A program made the position numbers and the translations under genes. DNA of 64,000 nt, from positions 312,300 through 376,299 of the forward strand of contig CAJTDN010000004.1 of NCBI GenBank assembly GCA_910574865.1, written 5' to 3'. The notes beneath the pieces are model-generated. The model did not search any database, was not told the origin of the DNA, and saw only the letters and a program-made list of their open reading frames with translations. Within the stretch, counting starts at the first letter, position 1. Each line of letters begins with the position of its first letter. Origin of the DNA: Lachnospiraceae bacterium (lineage in GTDB: Bacteria; Bacillota; Clostridia; Lachnospirales; Lachnospiraceae). Shown piece after piece: positions 26,145-34,800 of this stretch.

Positions 26145-27677
26145 ATGAAACCGAACCGCAAAATCCTCATTTACATGAACATGTTCCTTCTGCCGCTTCT
26201 GCCGCTGGCGTTATGTTTCTGCGCCTTTTTCCTGCCCCCGCAGTACGAGGAAAGTTTTATGGGCGAATTGAAATATAAATGTAACCGCCTAAATAAAACC
26301 GATGGGAACCGCATTATTTTCGTCGGCGGCAGCGGTGCGGCGTTCGGCATCGACTGCGCGTTGGTGGAAAATGCCTTTCCAACCCGAAAGGCCGTCAACT
26401 TTGGAATGTACGCGGCACTTGGCACGACGGTCATGCTGGATCTGTCCGAGGATGACGTGCGCGAGGGCGACATCGTAATCGTCATGCCGGAACAAGACCC
26501 GCAAACGCTCAGTTGCCATTTTAACGGCGAATACATGTGGCAAGGCGCGGACGGCGCGTTTCATTTACTTTTCCAACTCAATCGGGAACATTTACGTGCC
26601 ATGATTGGACAGTTTCCTTATTTTGCCACCAAAAAATGTGCCTATGTGCTTTCCGGACAGCCTCCGCAACCAGATGCGATGTACCGCCGCAATTCCTTTA
26701 ACGAATATGGCGACATCGACCTTTCTGCCTGCTCTGCCAATATCATGCCGAACGGATATGACTCAAACACGCCCATCCGTTTTGACGAGGCCGTATTGTC
26801 GGACGATTTCATAAAAGAGCTAAACGAATACACGGACACGTTGACACGGCGCGGTGCCACCGTCTGGTATTATTTTTGTCCGATAAATAAATTGGCCGTT
26901 GCAAATGATGCCGATATTGACGTATACTATGACTATCTGCAGTCCCGCCTCCATTGCCAGATTATAGGCAATCCCCATGACTGCATAATGGAATCCGGCT
27001 GGTTTTACGATACCAACTTCCATTTGAATAATAGCGGGAAAATCGTCTACACCCGCAATTTGATTCGCGCCATCAAGGCGGCGCTCGGCGACAGCACGCC
27101 CACGCGAATCACCTTGCCGCAGATGCCACTATTAGGCGATTCCTCTAACGTGGACTCCGGCCTGCACGATGACGCTTCAAACACGGGCTTCAACCTGCAC
27201 GATGACGCTTCAAACGCGGACTCCGGCCTGAACGGGGATGGCCCAAACACAGGATCCGACCTGCATGGCAATGGCTTAAACGCGGATTCCGACTGCTTCA
27301 CCTGGGAAATCAAGGACGGCGCCGCCGTCCTGACGGGATTGACCGCAGAAGGGCTCACTCGCGAAGAACTGACGGTTCCCGCCAATTTGGACGATTGCCC
27401 GGTCAACCGGCTTCCTGCCGACATTTTTGCAGGCAATACCGTCTTGCGCGTCGTCACGATACAAGAAAATATTCGCGCCATTGACGACTATGCCTTCTCG
27501 GGATGCGACACATTGGAAACCATACGCATGCTTCACGTATTGCCACAACATTGCCTGGCGGGGCAACATTTATTGGATGGGACAAACGCCATCCTCGCGG
27601 TCGATGCGGACTTGCAAACACAATATCTTTTAAACTACACATGGTCAACATACGCGGAACGAATTCGCGGAGAATGA
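26145..27677 (+). CDS. SGNH/AlgJ-like protein with C-terminal leucine-rich repeat cap
   Basis: 510 residues. An N-terminal membrane segment ('MFLLPLLPLALCFCAFFLPP') is followed by the SGNH block 'IIFVGGSGAAFGIDCALVENAF' (Ser63) and, near residue 288, 'YDTNFHLNNSGKIVYTRNLI' with Asp/His. A low-complexity tract at about 330-380 consists of an 11-residue unit repeated five times (DDASNADSGLH-like). The end is an LRR_5 piece ('VVTIQENIRAIDDYAFSGCD'). It is the mirror arrangement of the first SGNH protein, where the repeats come first. It is probably anchored outside and acts with the MBOAT in O-acylation of a surface glycan (inference). Confidence 0.8.
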   Translation: MKPNRKILIYMNMFLLPLLPLALCFCAFFLPPQYEESFMGELKYKCNRLNKTDGNRIIFVGGSGAAFGIDCALVENAFPTRKAVNFGMYAALGTTVMLDLSEDDVREGDIVIVMPEQDPQTLSCHFNGEYMWQGADGAFHLLFQLNREHLRAMIGQFPYFATKKCAYVLSGQPPQPDAMYRRNSFNEYGDIDLSACSANIMPNGYDSNTPIRFDEAVLSDDFIKELNEYTDTLTRRGATVWYYFCPINKLAVANDADIDVYYDYLQSRLHCQIIGNPHDCIMESGWFYDTNFHLNNSGKIVYTRNLIRAIKAALGDSTPTRITLPQMPLLGDSSNVDSGLHDDASNTGFNLHDDASNADSGLNGDGPNTGSDLHGNGLNADSDCFTWEIKDGAAVLTGLTAEGLTREELTVPANLDDCPVNRLPADIFAGNTVLRVVTIQENIRAIDDYAFSGCDTLETIRMLHVLPQHCLAGQHLLDGTNAILAVDADLQTQYLLNYTWSTYAERIRGE

Positions 27678-27700
27678 AAGCGAAAGGGATGAACAAAGTC

Positions 27701-28183
27701 ATGAAAAAGAACATGGAAAAGACAAACGTCATGCGGATTCTGGACCAGAAGAAAATACATTATACAAGCCATTGTTACGTCGATACCGGTGTCATCAGCG
27801 GCATCGATGTCGCCACGGTCTTAAACCAAAACCCAAGCCAGGTGTTCAAGACACTCGTCACGCTTGGAAATTCGAATACGAATTACGTGTTCCTGGTTCC
27901 CGTTCTAAAAGAACTTGATTTGAAAAAGGCCGCCAAATCAGTCGGGGAAAAGAGCATCGGCATGCTAAAGTCAAAAGACTTGTTGCCATTGACCGGATAC
28001 GTTCACGGCGGCTGTTCCCCCATAGGGATGAAAAAACAGTTCAAGACCGTAATCGACGTATCCGCCTCGAATTACGATGCCATCATTTTCAGCGCGGGAA
28101 AAATCGGCTACCAGGTCGAAACCACCCTGAAGGAATTAAAACAAGTCTTACGGTTTGAGTTGGAGGATGTCATTGTGGATTGA
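27701..28183 (+). CDS. ybaK: YbaK/EbsC family Cys-tRNA(Pro) deacylase
   Basis: About 160 residues. 'GVISGIDVATVLNQNPSQVFKTLVTLG', 'FLVPVLKELDLKKAAKSVG' and 'LTGYVHGGCSPIGMKK' are the family blocks. YbaK removes Cys misloaded on tRNA-Pro. Several in-frame ATGs are possible (27674 overlapping the previous stop, 27689, 27701, 27713); 27701 keeps an AAAGGG upstream and is a compromise. Same direction as the acylation locus, but a housekeeping gene. Confidence 0.88.
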   Translation: MKKNMEKTNVMRILDQKKIHYTSHCYVDTGVISGIDVATVLNQNPSQVFKTLVTLGNSNTNYVFLVPVLKELDLKKAAKSVGEKSIGMLKSKDLLPLTGYVHGGCSPIGMKKQFKTVIDVSASNYDAIIFSAGKIGYQVETTLKELKQVLRFELEDVIVD

Positions 28184-28212
28184 CGCGGCAACCGAACTTT
28201 CACGAGGGGGAT

Positions 28213-28491
28213 TCATCCCCCTCGCGCTTTCCTCGCCCACTCCATCGCCTCATCCTTGCTCATCTGGTATCTTTCCATCAATTGCGCCTCTATCGTCTCG
28301 TCCGGAATCGACAACGACTTAAGACTTGCAACCAACGCACGAATGCCCATCCCTTTCTGTACGTTAAAACACATCCCGATGTCCGTGCATCCGTCCGCGA
28401 CGAGCGTGTTGATGATACACCATGCCTGGAAGTCACTGAACGCCTTTCTTGTCACCAGTCTACCGTTGTACCTTGCCGTGATAATCTTCAC
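28213..28491 (-). CDS. small protein of unknown function
   Basis: 92 residues with a GTG start at 28491, seven bases after GAGGGGAG. Soluble, mixed alpha/beta character, with an amphipathic C-terminus ('AQLMERYQMSKDEAMEWARKA'). I do not recognise it. It follows the decayed end of an XRE-type regulator on the same strand (28511-28573), so the pair may once have been a two-gene regulatory or toxin-antitoxin unit; no more can be said. Confidence 0.6.
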   Translation of the reverse strand: MKIITARYNGRLVTRKAFSDFQAWCIINTLVADGCTDIGMCFNVQKGMGIRALVASLKSLSIPDETIEAQLMERYQMSKDEAMEWARKARGG

Positions 28492-28510
28492 GATATCGCT
28501 CCCCTCTTTC

Positions 28511-28573
28511 TTAGTCCTCGATGATTTCGGTCACATCCACGCCCAGAACGGCGGCAATCCTGCTTTTACATGT
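28511..28573 (-). pseudogene. C-terminal remnant of an XRE/HTH regulator
   Basis: The minus strand reads TCKSRIAAVLGVDVTEIIED and stop, the usual end of an XRE helix-turn-helix domain ('IAxALGVDVTEII'). The upstream part of the gene is missing. Confidence 0.55.
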
Positions 28574-28690
28574 GTTCAAATTTGAAAGGATGTGATATAG
28601 TAAATCCGAGATGATTTAGACATAAGTGTCGCCGAGAACATAAATATCTGCGCAAACAAAAAAGATGACCCAAAAATAATTCCCTCTATA

Positions 28691-28760
28691 AATTACGTAA
28701 AGCTCTTGATTGTAATATTAATGAAATATTAGACAAACCTTTTGATTTAACGGATGGAAT
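28691..28760 (+). pseudogene. remnant of a second XRE-type regulator, cut by MITE-like repeat
   Basis: The plus strand reads KLRKALDCNINEILDKPFDL and then runs into the repeat at 28761. The 'LRKALDCNINEIL' piece fits the end of an XRE domain. Upstream frames are broken. Confidence 0.5.
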
Positions 28761-28876
28761 TAGCGTCGGTGTACAGAAGGCAACACGGTCGATGAAGGGC
28801 ATATTTCCCCCCTTTCGTCGTTACTTTCACTCCGCGTACGTCCTTGTACGCGTCGCTCAAGTGCCTTGAAAGGGGG
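28761..28876. repeat. MITE-like element, half-length copy B
   Basis: Identical over almost all its length to the left half of the element at 4454, from TAGCGTCGGTGTAC to CCTTGAAAGGGGG, where similarity stops. The right half is missing. The last G run serves as the likely ribosome site for the toxin gene at 28886. Confidence 0.8.
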
Positions 28877-28885
28877 TTGGTGCTT

Positions 28886-28972
28886 ATGGTTACATATTCG
28901 GAGTTAATTCAGTTTGTGATTATGCTTTGCGCCGTTGCAACTCTTGCGATTTACGCGACACGCAAAAAATAG
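28886..28972 (+). CDS. type I holin-like toxin peptide
   Basis: 28 residues: MVTYSELIQFVIMLCAVATL then AIYATRKK. This matches the pattern of putative holin-like toxins (TxpA/Hol_Tox type): short acidic start, one membrane helix, basic tail. AGGGGG lies nine bases upstream. The stop overlaps the stem of a convergent terminator, and an antisense RNA with a consensus promoter is encoded opposite the 3' end. These toxins insert in the membrane when the antisense RNA is lost (family knowledge). The gene is shorter than usual annotation cut-offs. Confidence 0.75.
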   Translation: MVTYSELIQFVIMLCAVATLAIYATRKK

Positions 28973-29062
28973 CGCCCTCGCTCTGGTAAAGTAAGGCGCT
29001 ACTTTTCGTAACAAATTATTTTGCCGACGGCTAGGCTCCATCTAGCTTTCGGCTCTCTTGCT
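28964..29062 (-). ncRNA. antisense RNA antitoxin (RatA-like)
   Basis: On the minus strand, transcription from the promoter at 29069-29097 would start near 29062 and end at the hairpin AGCGCC / GGCGCT followed by TTTTTT (28964-28969). The RNA, about 99 nt, overlaps the 3' end of the toxin mRNA, as in txpA/ratA type I systems. Confidence 0.65.
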
Positions 29063-29068
29063 AAGCAT

Positions 29069-29097
29069 ATTATATATCAAGTGCACGGTTTTTTCAA
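29069..29097 (-). promoter_or_regulatory. sigma-A promoter of the antisense RNA
   Basis: Minus strand: TTGAAA (29097-29092), 17-bp spacer, TATAAT (29074-29069). Both boxes are at or one base from consensus. Confidence 0.75.
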
Positions 29098-29199
29098 GCC
29101 CCAATTTACAAAACCGCCCGGTGTTACCGGCATGGACACGCTTTCATGCAAAGTCCAATAAAAATACCCCGGAGCAAGTTTCCCCCGCCCCGGGGTATT

Positions 29200-30660
29200 T
29201 CACTGGTACATCTCCCATATATTTTCCTGATATCCCGCCACGCCCGCATGCCGAACCGCCTCCACGGTTCCCCCCAGTTCGTCGTCCTTGATTCGTCCCA
29301 GCATTTTCATCCGTCTCGGGGAAATACTTTTCCCCGACTTACTTTTTTCATAATCTTCCACGGACATGTGCCAATATGCAAATTCCCCCTTGTAATACCG
29401 CCTTATCTTCCAGGCAATCAAAAGCCCCTCCGGGTCGAAGTCGCCCCCATAATATACCTTGATTCCCGATGCCGCAAGCAAATCCAGCATAAGCACCGCG
29501 CTTAACCTGGGCTGCCCGTTCATGCACATGCAAGACTTTTCGCCTTTCCATTTTCCACAAAGCATCGCGTACACCGATGGATTCTCCACGATATAAATCT
29601 CATTTCGCGGGCAAGCCACCCGTCTCCACTTGGCAATTACCGACAGCGGCACGCGCACCATGTCACCCTCCGCCAAAAAACCCGCCATTCCCGCATGGGA
29701 ACTTTCATCTGCACCATGGGCAAGAATGCCGGAAAGCATCACGTCATTTGAAACGTCATCACGCAAAATTCCCGCCTCCAAATACAACCGGTTCTTTTGC
29801 AAAGCGGGAAATATCGACGGTTCCCCGTCATTCGCCCTGGGTTCTGCGCCATCGTCCCCACCATCGCACCGCTCCTCATCCTGCCCGGACTTCCCCGCTT
29901 GCACTTCCTCTCGCCCGACTGGCACCGCCTCCACGCCCCTTTGCACATGGTTCCACTGCACCAGCTGCCACAAAAATTGCCCGTCCCGCGTCCCGTCGTC
30001 AAACGCATGGGGATTTCCCGTCAATCTGGCCGCAAAAACCGCCAAATATTCCACGCACCCGTGTCGGCAAGGAAACGCATTGACAATCCACGCTCCAAAC
30101 TCCAATGTGGCTTGCATTTCACGTTCCCCCACCGAAGCGTGCTTCACATTTTCCGCCCTCTCCCGATTATTCTTTACATCCTCCCGACAACGTTTCCACA
30201 CGTACGGATAGCAGAATCCTTCCTCACGCGCCAATTCTCCTATCCACGTTGCCGCCGGTGTTTTCTCGTATTGCCCGGCCAATTCTTTGCACGCCTGCTG
30301 CCAACGCCGCCGTTCCTCTACTTCCCGCGCCTCTTTTAATTCCTTCTTTCCCGCCATTTCCTCCTGAAAATACAGTTCCAACACCTCTTTTGGAGAAATA
30401 TCCCCAAAACGGCTGCCTTTCAATACCTTTTCAAATCGGGACGCACTGATGGACACCGATTTCTGCCCGTGGAAATTCTTCTGGAAAAAGCCCTCCAAGA
30501 CCTCCAGTTCCTCCACGGACACCCCGCGCAGGACCACCGTTCCCGCAAAATATCCATAAGAGGAAAATTTTTCCCGAAACCCACGAAGCAGGCGGTCAAA
30601 AACATGGTTTCCTCGAAAATATTTTATGCAATCCTTTTCCAATTGCGTTGGCTTGTCCAT
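29200..30660 (-). CDS. jetD: Wadjet nuclease subunit JetD (TIGR02679/DUF2399-type)
   Basis: 486 residues from ATG 30660, after AGGAGG; the frame is open to 30711 without a ribosome site. The C-terminal Toprim-like domain has 'VYYGGDFDPEGLLIAWKIRR', the metal-binding DxD region, and ends 'GVAGYQENIWEMYQ'. The N-terminal part is helical, and an acidic insert ('GQDEERCDGGDDGAEP') sits near residue 265. JetD is the topoisomerase VI-like nuclease that cuts plasmid DNA extruded by the JetABC SMC complex. In this locus it is separated from jetC by a broken gene and repeats, whereas the genes are normally adjacent. Confidence 0.88.
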   Translation of the reverse strand: MDKPTQLEKDCIKYFRGNHVFDRLLRGFREKFSSYGYFAGTVVLRGVSVEELEVLEGFFQKNFHGQKSVSISASRFEKVLKGSRFGDISPKEVLELYFQEEMAGKKELKEAREVEERRRWQQACKELAGQYEKTPAATWIGELAREEGFCYPYVWKRCREDVKNNRERAENVKHASVGEREMQATLEFGAWIVNAFPCRHGCVEYLAVFAARLTGNPHAFDDGTRDGQFLWQLVQWNHVQRGVEAVPVGREEVQAGKSGQDEERCDGGDDGAEPRANDGEPSIFPALQKNRLYLEAGILRDDVSNDVMLSGILAHGADESSHAGMAGFLAEGDMVRVPLSVIAKWRRVACPRNEIYIVENPSVYAMLCGKWKGEKSCMCMNGQPRLSAVLMLDLLAASGIKVYYGGDFDPEGLLIAWKIRRYYKGEFAYWHMSVEDYEKSKSGKSISPRRMKMLGRIKDDELGGTVEAVRHAGVAGYQENIWEMYQ

Positions 30661-31009
30661 CTTCGGCCTCCTGACTATTTCCCAAGGGGCTGTCGGGAAA
30701 TGACTGCACACCTACAATATATGTGACGTATCAGAATTTACAACCATATATTGTGGGTTTGCCGCATTGTCCGACAGTCCCTTACCATTCGCAGCGGAAT
30801 GGTAACGTATTTTTCCCAAACATGAAATAAGACCAGCTTACGCTGGTCATGATTTCTAAATTATGCCAATTGCCTAATAGTGACGCCAACACATGACGCT
30901 TACCTCGATAATGGCACGGACATAGGACTTACTGTTGACATTCTTATATTAACATATGCGGGTCGTCTTGTCAATATGCAAGAAAATTTTCAATATTATT
31001 TTTTGTTAG

Positions 31010-31170
31010 CGTGTTACAGTTCAGTCCCCGGCCAATCACCACGCTGATTGGCCGGGAGGACGCACGTAAATCTGGCCGATGCATCACCCGCTTTGCCGTA
31101 GGCAAACTAAAAATGCGGGTGATGCCCGTTACAATTCGGACTCGCGCTGGCGCGGGGCTGAATTGTAACG
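31010..31170. repeat. palindromic element, copy 2, with outer inverted repeats
   Basis: The core 31128-31169 matches the copy at 10469-10510 in length (42 nt) and arms. A further arm near 31012 (GTTACAGTTCAG) is complementary to the end of the core (CTGAATTGTAAC), enclosing two more hairpins (GGCCAATCACC...GATTGGCC and CATCACCCG...CGGGTGATG). This fills the gap between jetD and the DUF3800 remnant; 30661-31009 holds no gene I can support. Confidence 0.65.
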
Positions 31171-31171
31171 T

Positions 31172-31238
31172 TAGCGTCGGTGTACAGAAGGCAACACGGT
31201 CGATGAAGGGCATATTTCCCCTCCGCACACCGACGCTA
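31172..31238. repeat. MITE-like element, minimal copy C
   Basis: 67 nt from TA|GCGTCGGTGTAC to CACCGACGC|TA; it keeps both ends and the left 46 nt of copy A but has lost the whole interior. Directly abuts palindromic element copy 2. Confidence 0.75.
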
Positions 31239-31251
31239 CCATAGTTACTTT

Positions 31252-31780
31252 TCACGGAAATTCAAATATCCCCTTCAATATCCCAATCTCCCTCAACCGG
31301 CGAAATTCCTCCGTGTAGTGCTTCGTCTGCAATTCCGAATAATACAAGTTCGAAAACACGTCCGCAATCTGGATGAACTTATTGTCCACGGAGTCAAAGT
31401 ACGTCACGCTAAATTTCCCCTTGACCGCCCCGGCCATCGTCAATTCCGTGTTGAGATAATTTTCCAGAAAATATTTCGTCTCCGTTTTCTCATTCCGCTC
31501 ATCCAATTGAAGAAAACAATCCTCGTTCGGCAACACCCCGCTTTCCATGAAATAACTCAGCGCCAGGCGAATCGCATAATTAAACGCGCGGGCCGTATTG
31601 GAACAAAACGCGTCCGTCAGCTTTTTGTTTTCCAACCGTATATAATAAACATCGAAATAATGGCATCGGGTAAAGTATTCCAAAAAAAATCAGCTTCATT
31701 TCCCGGTCAAACTGCGGCCCTTTATCCGACGCCTCGCCCCTTACATGCGCGTCATCCTCCAACCAGCGCTTCGCCCCTTG
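31252..31780 (-). pseudogene. DUF3800 family gene, 5'-truncated and frameshifted
   Basis: The last 143 codons read through 'DNKFIQIADVFSNLYYSEL', the conserved C-terminal block of DUF3800 proteins. Upstream, a run of eight T (minus strand, 31682-31689) breaks the frame: with seven T the text would read MKLIFLEYFTRCHYFDVYYI in one frame with the preceding 'ASDKGPQFDRE'. The N-terminal Asp-rich start of the family is absent and is replaced by a short tandem repeat (two copies of a CGCCCCTTRCATGCGCGTC-like unit). The gene lies directly after jetC. DUF3800 proteins are common companions of defence genes, function unknown. Confidence 0.65.
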
Positions 31781-31827
31781 CATGCGCGTCGTCCTCCAGC
31801 CGACACTCCGTACTCTACGCGTGCCGC

Positions 31828-34800
31828 TTACACCCCGGCCGCCCGCTCCTCCACCTGCGCCTCGTTCTCCAGCATTTCCTTCGCGCGCCCGTTCCACAGA
31901 TACGGCATCACGGTCACGAACTTGGCATTTTCCGGGCGCAAAAGCTGGTAAATGGCCAGCGCGTCCAACGTATCACAATCGCCCCACAATACTTGCGAAT
32001 TAATAATAAAATCAAACTCGAACTCCGTCATCAGGCGGAACATGTCGCGGATATTCTTATTATCCACCCCCGCGAACGCCTCGTCAAGCGAAATCAGCCG
32101 CGGCGCGTCGGCATTTCCGCCCTTGTACTTGGCCACCACCGCCGAGAAAAGCGGCACATACATCGACATCGCCTTCTCACCGCCGCTAAACGTCCCGAAC
32201 ACGCTGTTCGTCAATTCCTTCTGCCGTTCCCCGCTCTTCTGGGAAAACAATTGAAATTCAAACCACTTTCGATAATCCAGCGTATCTTTCATCACCTGGT
32301 AAAAAGACACCTGGCCGCTGTCCTTGGCGTTCCGCCTGGCCTCTTCCACCTTCGAGCGGAAATGCAGGGACAACTTGGCCGCCTCGTCCTCCCGCATCAG
32401 GCGGTAATCCTTTTTCAACAAATCCACCAGTTCCCGCGTGTCAAGCTGGTCCTCGTGCTCCGCCGTCTTGCTGCGCCACCGCAGGCTCAGCTTCAAGCCG
32501 CTCGACGTGTTCATGGCGCCCATCAGCCCGTTCATTTTCTCCACCCACGTATTAGAGCTGTTGATTTTCCCGCGAATCTTCCGACCCACCGTATTCGCCA
32601 AAATGTCCTCGAACAATTCCCGGTCGCCGGCCTTGATTAGCTCCTGCAGATTCGCGATTTCCTCCTCCAAATGCCCCAGCAGCTTCTGAAACGGAATCCG
32701 CACGCCCTGGTATCTGGCGCCAATGTCCAAACGCCTGGCCGCCACGTCGCCACGCCGGGCCTCCTCGTCCAGCTCCGTAAAACGCTCCGTCTGCGTCAAC
32801 TGGTAATCGTTCAAAAATCCCCGATTTTCAAAATAAACCTTATTCAAGTCACGGATGACGGCCTCCTTGTCCATTCCCTGGCAATCCACGGCCAAAAATG
32901 CCCGCACCGCCGCCGCGTCCATCATCTTCGGCACTTCCCGCGACGCGCCTTGCCCGCCTATCCCCGGCGAGGAAACGCCCCCGACCGCCTGATTTGCATC
33001 CCGGCCTTCGCCTCCCGGCACCTCCACGTACCCGAGCGCCGCCTCGGCCTCGTAACATTTTTGCAAATGCGCGCTACGCCGCTTATATTCCTCGATTCGC
33101 TCCACGCTCTGCTCCATCAACGCCGTAATCGTGCGGATTTGTTCCTCCTTCTGTCCCTTTTCCGCCGCGCACCGCCCGACTTCCTGTGGATACGCGCCCA
33201 GCCACCTTATGCAAATGTCCAGGCGCTCACGAATCTGCTCGTAATCCGTCAGCTTCAACTGCTCCTGCACGGACGCGTATTCCTCACGTCCCTTCTTCAG
33301 ATCCGACTCGGACGAATGCATGTCCGCGCGAATCTGATCCATGTCCAAATCCAAATCCTCCATGCGCCCGGAAAGTTCCGCGATATGTCCCACGACCTGC
33401 ACGTAAAGCTCATGCCCGGACTTTAACTGGTAAAAATGCTGCCCATACGAACGCGCCGCCGCGTCCGCGCGTAAAAACGTCTCATAATTACAATCCAGAT
33501 AAAGCCCCTCGGCAATCTGCAAGGCTTCCTTGCGCATTTCGCGCAAAGTCTCGTTTTTCTCATGCAATTCCGCCTCCAGGCGCACCTCTTCCTCCTTCAT
33601 GCGCTCCACAAGCAGACGCGCCGCGGACAACATCCGGCACGCCTCGCGCAAGTCGTCCTCCCTCGGGAGAGACGCGTACTCCCCGGCCAAAAGAGTCTGC
33701 CGCCGCCCGATTTCCTCCGCCTCGCCCTGCAGGCGCTCCAAATCCCGCCCGATGGATTCCAACGCCTCCCGGCAGGCCGAAATCTTTGCCAGACGGTTCT
33801 TTTCCCGGGCTCGCGTCCCCAAAAATCCGGCCTCGTACTCGCCGCTGATTGTCCCGCTGATCACGCCGATCTGGTACGTCCCGTCCAGCGAGACCGCGGT
33901 CGTGCCCTCGCTCTCATAAGCAATATTTTGCAGGATGCCGGTAATTCTCTGATTGAAGAAAATATCGTTGACCGAATCGTTCAAATCGAGCACGTCCAAA
34001 ACGCTTTTCTCGGCATGCGTTTTCTGCACGAACAAATACTTGTCGCAACACCCTTGATCCAGCGAAAGAACCTGCTCCTTGTACCGCTCCTCTATCACGA
34101 GGGCGTCCAGAATCCCCATGTGGAAAAACGCCTCCTCGATGCGGTCGCAGGCCGTCTTGTCCAGACCTTCCCCGAACTCGATGACCTTGTAAAATTCTTG
34201 ATAAGGAATGTTTTTCTCGCGCAGCCGCGCACGGTTTTTCTGCACCGCCTCACCTCGCGGCGGCTCCGGTTCCTTGTGGTTTTCCCACTCCGCAAGTTCC
34301 CGCCCGCGCTCTTCCTTTTCCAAAAGCAGTTCGCTGATTTCCGCCTGGATTTTCTGCCCCTCCCCCGCCAGGACGCCTTTCTTTTCAATCCACACGTCCG
34401 CCACCGGCTGCCGAACCGCCGCATAGTCCGAATTTTCATCATACTCCTCCGAAAACCGCGACAAATCCTTTAGCAACTCTTTGGAAAGCGCCAGTTCCCG
34501 GTTTTGTCCGTTCCAACTGTAAAGGGCCTCCTTCCACTCGTTTCGCACCTGAGCCATGACGGCTTCCAGTTCCCCGGCGCGCCGCTCGGCCTCGCCTGTC
34601 TTTCGCTGCTGCCGCTCATGGTTTTGCAACAATTCCTCCACCTGCCGCCTGCAGGCATCAACCTCCCTCAATATTTCCACGCCTTTTTCAATCCCCGTCC
34701 GCGTTTTCTCCATCTGTGCCTGGTGCGTATGAAATGAGAACGGCTTTTGCAAGTCCTGCAGCAGTTCCGCGCTGAAAAACGCGTGCTCCTCGAACGCCAT

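Noticed and set aside
31318..32640. 440-residue plus-strand frame opposite jetC and the DUF3800 remnant
   Set aside because: Composition is that of a reverse-complement of GC-rich coding DNA, and the opposite-strand genes have clear motifs.
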